From the NCBI GenBank assembly GCA_033239525.1, contig BSYO01000030.1, positions 13,103,030 through 13,167,029 on the forward strand: a stretch of DNA of 64,000 nt. The letters run 5' to 3'. Under the pieces are notes generated by a model. The model saw only the letters and a program-made list of their open reading frames with translations. It did no database searches and was not told where the DNA came from. Below, piece by piece: positions 60,990 through 64,000 of the stretch (positions within the stretch are counted from its first letter, which is position 1; every line of letters starts with the position of its first letter). The translations under genes and the position numbers were made by a program. This DNA comes from Nepenthes gracilis. Lineage: Eukaryota; Streptophyta; Magnoliopsida; Caryophyllales; Nepenthaceae.

Positions 60990-62807
60990 ATGGCTTCCTC
61001 TGTGATGAAAATTGCTTCTGTGATCACGCCTGGTGAGGTTAAAAAGTTATACGTGGAGTTTAACATTCCATGAAAGACTGTTTCTATGATGCCCAATGAA
61101 CTAGATAGGGCTTGCTTCTCTCTTAAGAGTTGCGTCACCATATACGAGGCTCATCTGAGGAGTAGGTTTTGTCTCCCTGTCTCTCATGAGTTCCTAGACA
61201 TCCTCGAGGCCCTTCAGGTACCCATCGCATGGTTTCATGTCAATGCCGTGTGATATCTTTACTCTTTGTGCATATTCATGCATTAACATTCACAGACGCT
61301 GACCATTAATGCTATTAGGATAATGTTCCGATCCACCCAGTGGGGATTTTATTTCTCTGTCCCTAGAGACCTTCCAATCAATAAAGCCATCTATAACTCA
61401 CTGAAGAATTGGAAGGATCGCTTTTTCTTTGTGCGCGTTGTTGAGACGTGGCCTTTGTTATGGGACTGGGGAGAAGGTTCCCGTGACCTCACTAGGACAC
61501 CAAAGAAGGCGGAGATTGAGGCTGTGGAGGATCTACCGTAGCTGGTGAAGAAACATGCTTCTGAGTTTAGGAGAAACCACTTGGTTTCTCGGGAGAAAGC
61601 TAAGAGAGTTTGTTGGGGACCTCCCTCTCCAGTCTAGAAATTCAGAACACCACCTTCGAAGGCCTCACAAAGGAAGAGGAAGGTTGGTGCTATGATTATG
61701 GTGATGCTGGTGCCGCCTTCTCCGACGCTGCTCCCACCGGTCCAAGATAGAAGAGGGTCATAATAGTGGAGCATTCCTCGTTGTCCTTAGGTCCGAACTA
61801 TGTGGCCGCCGGACAACTTGCGGGAGTGGGAGATCACTCCGGGATAGAAGTGGAGTTGATTTTGGGAGAGTATGACGCCATGTTGCGCACCCAAGCAATC
61901 AGCGTTGTTGTCGCATCCTTGCGGTGGGAGGACTCGGGTGCACGGCCTGCGTTGGCGAAGTCAAAGCCGAAAAGTCATAAAGGCGGAGCCTGCAAGCGAA
62001 GCCGCATCTGAGCCGGTGGAGCCAGCTTTGGAGCCGCTAGTTGAGCTGCTAGAACCAGCTGTGGTGCCGCAAGTGTGGAATCGCCAACTAAGCTCCAGCA
62101 GCTCAGCTGTGGAGCTGGAGGAGTCTACGGTGGAGGCTTCTATGGGGCCTGTCTAGAAGACTACTATTCCGAGTCCTCTGCTGCAACGGCCAAGGTCTCG
62201 AGTAGGCTAGTAAGGTCGGAGTGCAAAGTCTGGTAGGCAAACCTTCAAAATCTTTCTTCCCTTTTCTTCCTCCTTTGCTGTTATTTAGCACTTTTGGCTT
62301 TTGTAGGAATAAAGAATAATGGGTGTATTCAGAAAGGGAATGCGCCAAAGGGACCTAATGATCTCAAATCGTGACAAAGAGATCACTTGGTTCGATGAGG
62401 AAGTGGAGCTGCTTAGGGTGGAACACTAGGAAGACACAATTGCTCTACAATCTGTGCTATCAAGTCTAGAAGAGAAAAACGCCAGACTAAAAGAGAACGC
62501 TAGACTAAGAGAGGAAGCTGATCGGGCAGTGAGGCTCACTGACTAACTCTCGGGACAAATTGTATCGCTGGAGAAGGAATTGTCTACTCGCATTTGTCCC
62601 CATGAGGTCCATGATATGCTGTAAGCACGGGTGTGGGAAAGTGTCAACCTTAGTCGACGTATTACACGAATGGTTGACCCTAACTTTTCAGTTGACGTCC
62701 TTGATCCCGCAAACCATTCTGTCAGCCGTCACAAGAACCTCATGGGGCTGTCTCGAAGTAGTCAGGAGCCGCCGCCGCCTCCTCTAGGGGGCTTTGCTCC
62801 ACTGTAG
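60990..62807 (+). pseudogene. Decayed transposon ORF resembling Transposase_28 (putative gypsy-type), with introns
   Basis: Plus strand, probable exons 60990-61217 and 61296-about 62230, then about 62307-62807, with GT-AG boundaries at 61218/61295. Exon 1 holds FNIP and YEAHLRSRFCLPVSHEFLDI; exon 2 holds MFRSTQWGFYFSVP and SLKNWKDRFFFV, the W.YF.....IKnWK..FFfv pattern of the plant Transposase_28 family. The last exon (ATG 62319) is a 162-codon frame whose middle, EEKNARLKENARLREEADR, is a likely coiled coil. The frame is broken by stops at 61071, 61539, 62427, 62544 and 62622 and at least one frameshift near 61750. AATAAA at about 62856 could be its polyadenylation signal. Function in the family is unknown. 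Confidence 0.6.
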
Positions 62808-63495
62808 ACTTGTTATACCTTTGCTTTTTTGTAGATGTAAATGTACAGATACAATTAATAAAATGATCGCTTTGCTGATGTTCTGCGTCTTTACCTTTAT
62901 TACCATTTTTTGATTACTTGTCCTTGTATTAGCCGACCAACTTTATATATTGTACGAAAGTTGGTTGTCCTCCCCGCTTGAGACATTTGTGGTGCTCTCT
63001 GATAGACTTGTGTCCTAGAGGAGACATCAAGGTGAATCCTGATGTCGTGCCAAGCCTGTTCTACACTTGTAGGTGAGTGGAGGTTTAGTGGCGCTGCTGC
63101 ACGTGTGAACTTGGGTGGCTAGCTTTTGGACGAAGCACTTCACTCCTGGGATGTTGACCGTCGTCATTTTGTGCCTTTGTCATACCTTTTCTTCTGTTTC
63201 CTTTTCTACTTGCTTGGTGTTGACCGTCTAAGAGTCTCCGCTAATCATTGAAAATGTTTAACCAACTAAGAGTCTTTGCTCGTCGTTGGAAATGTTTGAC
63301 CGGCTAAGAGTCCCAATTGGTCATTGAAAACATTTTGACCATCGCAAACTGACTTTTCATAGATGTGACGTTTGCATGGCACACCCTTCGTTAGGCACTA
63401 AAACGACATGGCTTAGAGCGACGCTACCCTTTGGTTCGCATGTGGCTATTTTAGGTGGGAAACTCGACTTATAAAATGGCGATGGCCTTTGCAAT
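62808..63495 (+). repeat. Non-coding spacer within the transposon region
   Basis: Contains an AATAAAATGATCG stretch at about 62856, then sequence with GTTGACCG words and an exact-period 38-bp tandem repeat at 63220-63350. Probably the end of one element unit and the leader of the next ORF. Confidence 0.4.
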
Positions 63496-64000
63496 TTGCT
63501 TCATAGCAATTTTTCCTTCACAATAGCTGATGAGAACATGATTGATGTTCATACTCTCCTCGACTGGAGGCCAGATAACACGCCTAGCCCCTCCCATGGG
63601 TCATTCTCTTCAGAGAGGAGTGGCGACGAAAGGTTGCACTCTAAGAGTTCTGTAGAGCCTTTCTGCCTTACTTGCTTCGATTGCACTGGGCCGCCTTCTC
63701 GTTAGGTATGCCTTAGTTATCCAACTTTGGGGTTTAATTATGGTGGCTCGTGCTCCCTTTGTTGACTTTTCTTGGTTTCGATAGCCTAACGAGGTGCCTT
63801 ATGGCATGGTCGAGATCTCGTCCTCAGAGGAGGACAACGTGCCTCCAAAGAGGATGCGCACTGTTCACCCTGGTTAGGCCTATAGCGCTGGCTTGTGAGA
63901 GGATTCGGATGCACACCAATGGGCCCTAGAGCCGATTGTGGCACTTGAGGGCGAGTTGAAGATGAGGCTTCTCCTTGAAGAGGTGGCGCCTACCTTGGAG
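63496..64000 (+). pseudogene. Second transposon ORF, partial, runs off the window
   Basis: A first segment to about 63705 reads DVHTLLDWRPDNTPSPSHG and SSERSGDE, similar in style to N-termini of plant transposon proteins of the same group. After a possible intron (GTATGCC near 63708 to GATAG near 63784) a second segment reads NEVPYGMVEISSSEEDNVPP, then LEGELKMRLLLEEVAPTLE at the window edge. Two stops fall in this segment (TAG and TGA after 63860). It is acidic and probably coiled-coil. No catalytic motif is visible. Confidence 0.45.

Noticed and set aside
1..64000. Search for defence-type, biosynthetic or other novel multi-gene clusters
   Set aside because: The genes are unrelated housekeeping or regulatory loci separated by transposon DNA; there is no shared promoter, repeat array or co-functional set. 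I see no undescribed system that the sequence supports.

Overview
This is a plant nuclear segment, most likely from a eudicot. The evidence is AT-rich intergenic DNA, GT-AG introns from about 80 bases to several kilobases, and many decayed LTR retrotransposons and a LINE. The recognisable genes are plant-type: a B-box/CCT protein, plastid TatC, an ABCG half-transporter and an intronless ribose-5-phosphate isomerase. The species cannot be named from the sequence. No rRNA, tRNA, CRISPR or bacterial features were seen. Splice models were made by hand from GT/AG sites and reading phase, so UTR and element ends are approximate.

Layout. 1-14.0 kb is a graveyard of retroelements: a Copia remnant on the plus strand, then Ty3/Gypsy elements on the minus strand (A, about 1.76-5.98 kb; B, about 5.99-13.24 kb with two long LTRs; C, a gag fragment interrupted by B). 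14.9-23.7 kb is a CONSTANS-LIKE/BBX gene broken by a 1,154-bp solo LTR with a perfect 5-bp target duplication, and by a frameshifted, decayed CCT domain. 25.4-31.2 kb is an apparently intact four-exon plastid TATC gene with a LINE fragment in its second intron. 32.5-43.1 kb is an eleven-exon ABCG7-like transporter, complete except for a 2-base deletion in exon 8. 44.3-44.7 kb is a small conserved single-exon gene, probably plastid-targeted. 46.3-47.1 kb is an intronless RPI gene. 47.9-53.9 kb is a Copia LTR followed by AT-rich DNA. 53.9-55.2 kb is a probable small membrane-protein gene. 56.2-64 kb is transposon DNA, including a decayed intron-containing element resembling the putative gypsy-type transposon family (Transposase_28, PF04195).

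The genes do not form a functional cluster. TatC and RPI are ordinary housekeeping functions (thylakoid protein export; pentose phosphate and Calvin-cycle isomerisation). I found no undescribed multi-gene system. The points most worth checking are the solo-LTR knockout of the B-box gene, the ABCG7 frameshift, the C-to-T nonsense pattern in the terminal element, and GC-rich modules shared by different LTR families.
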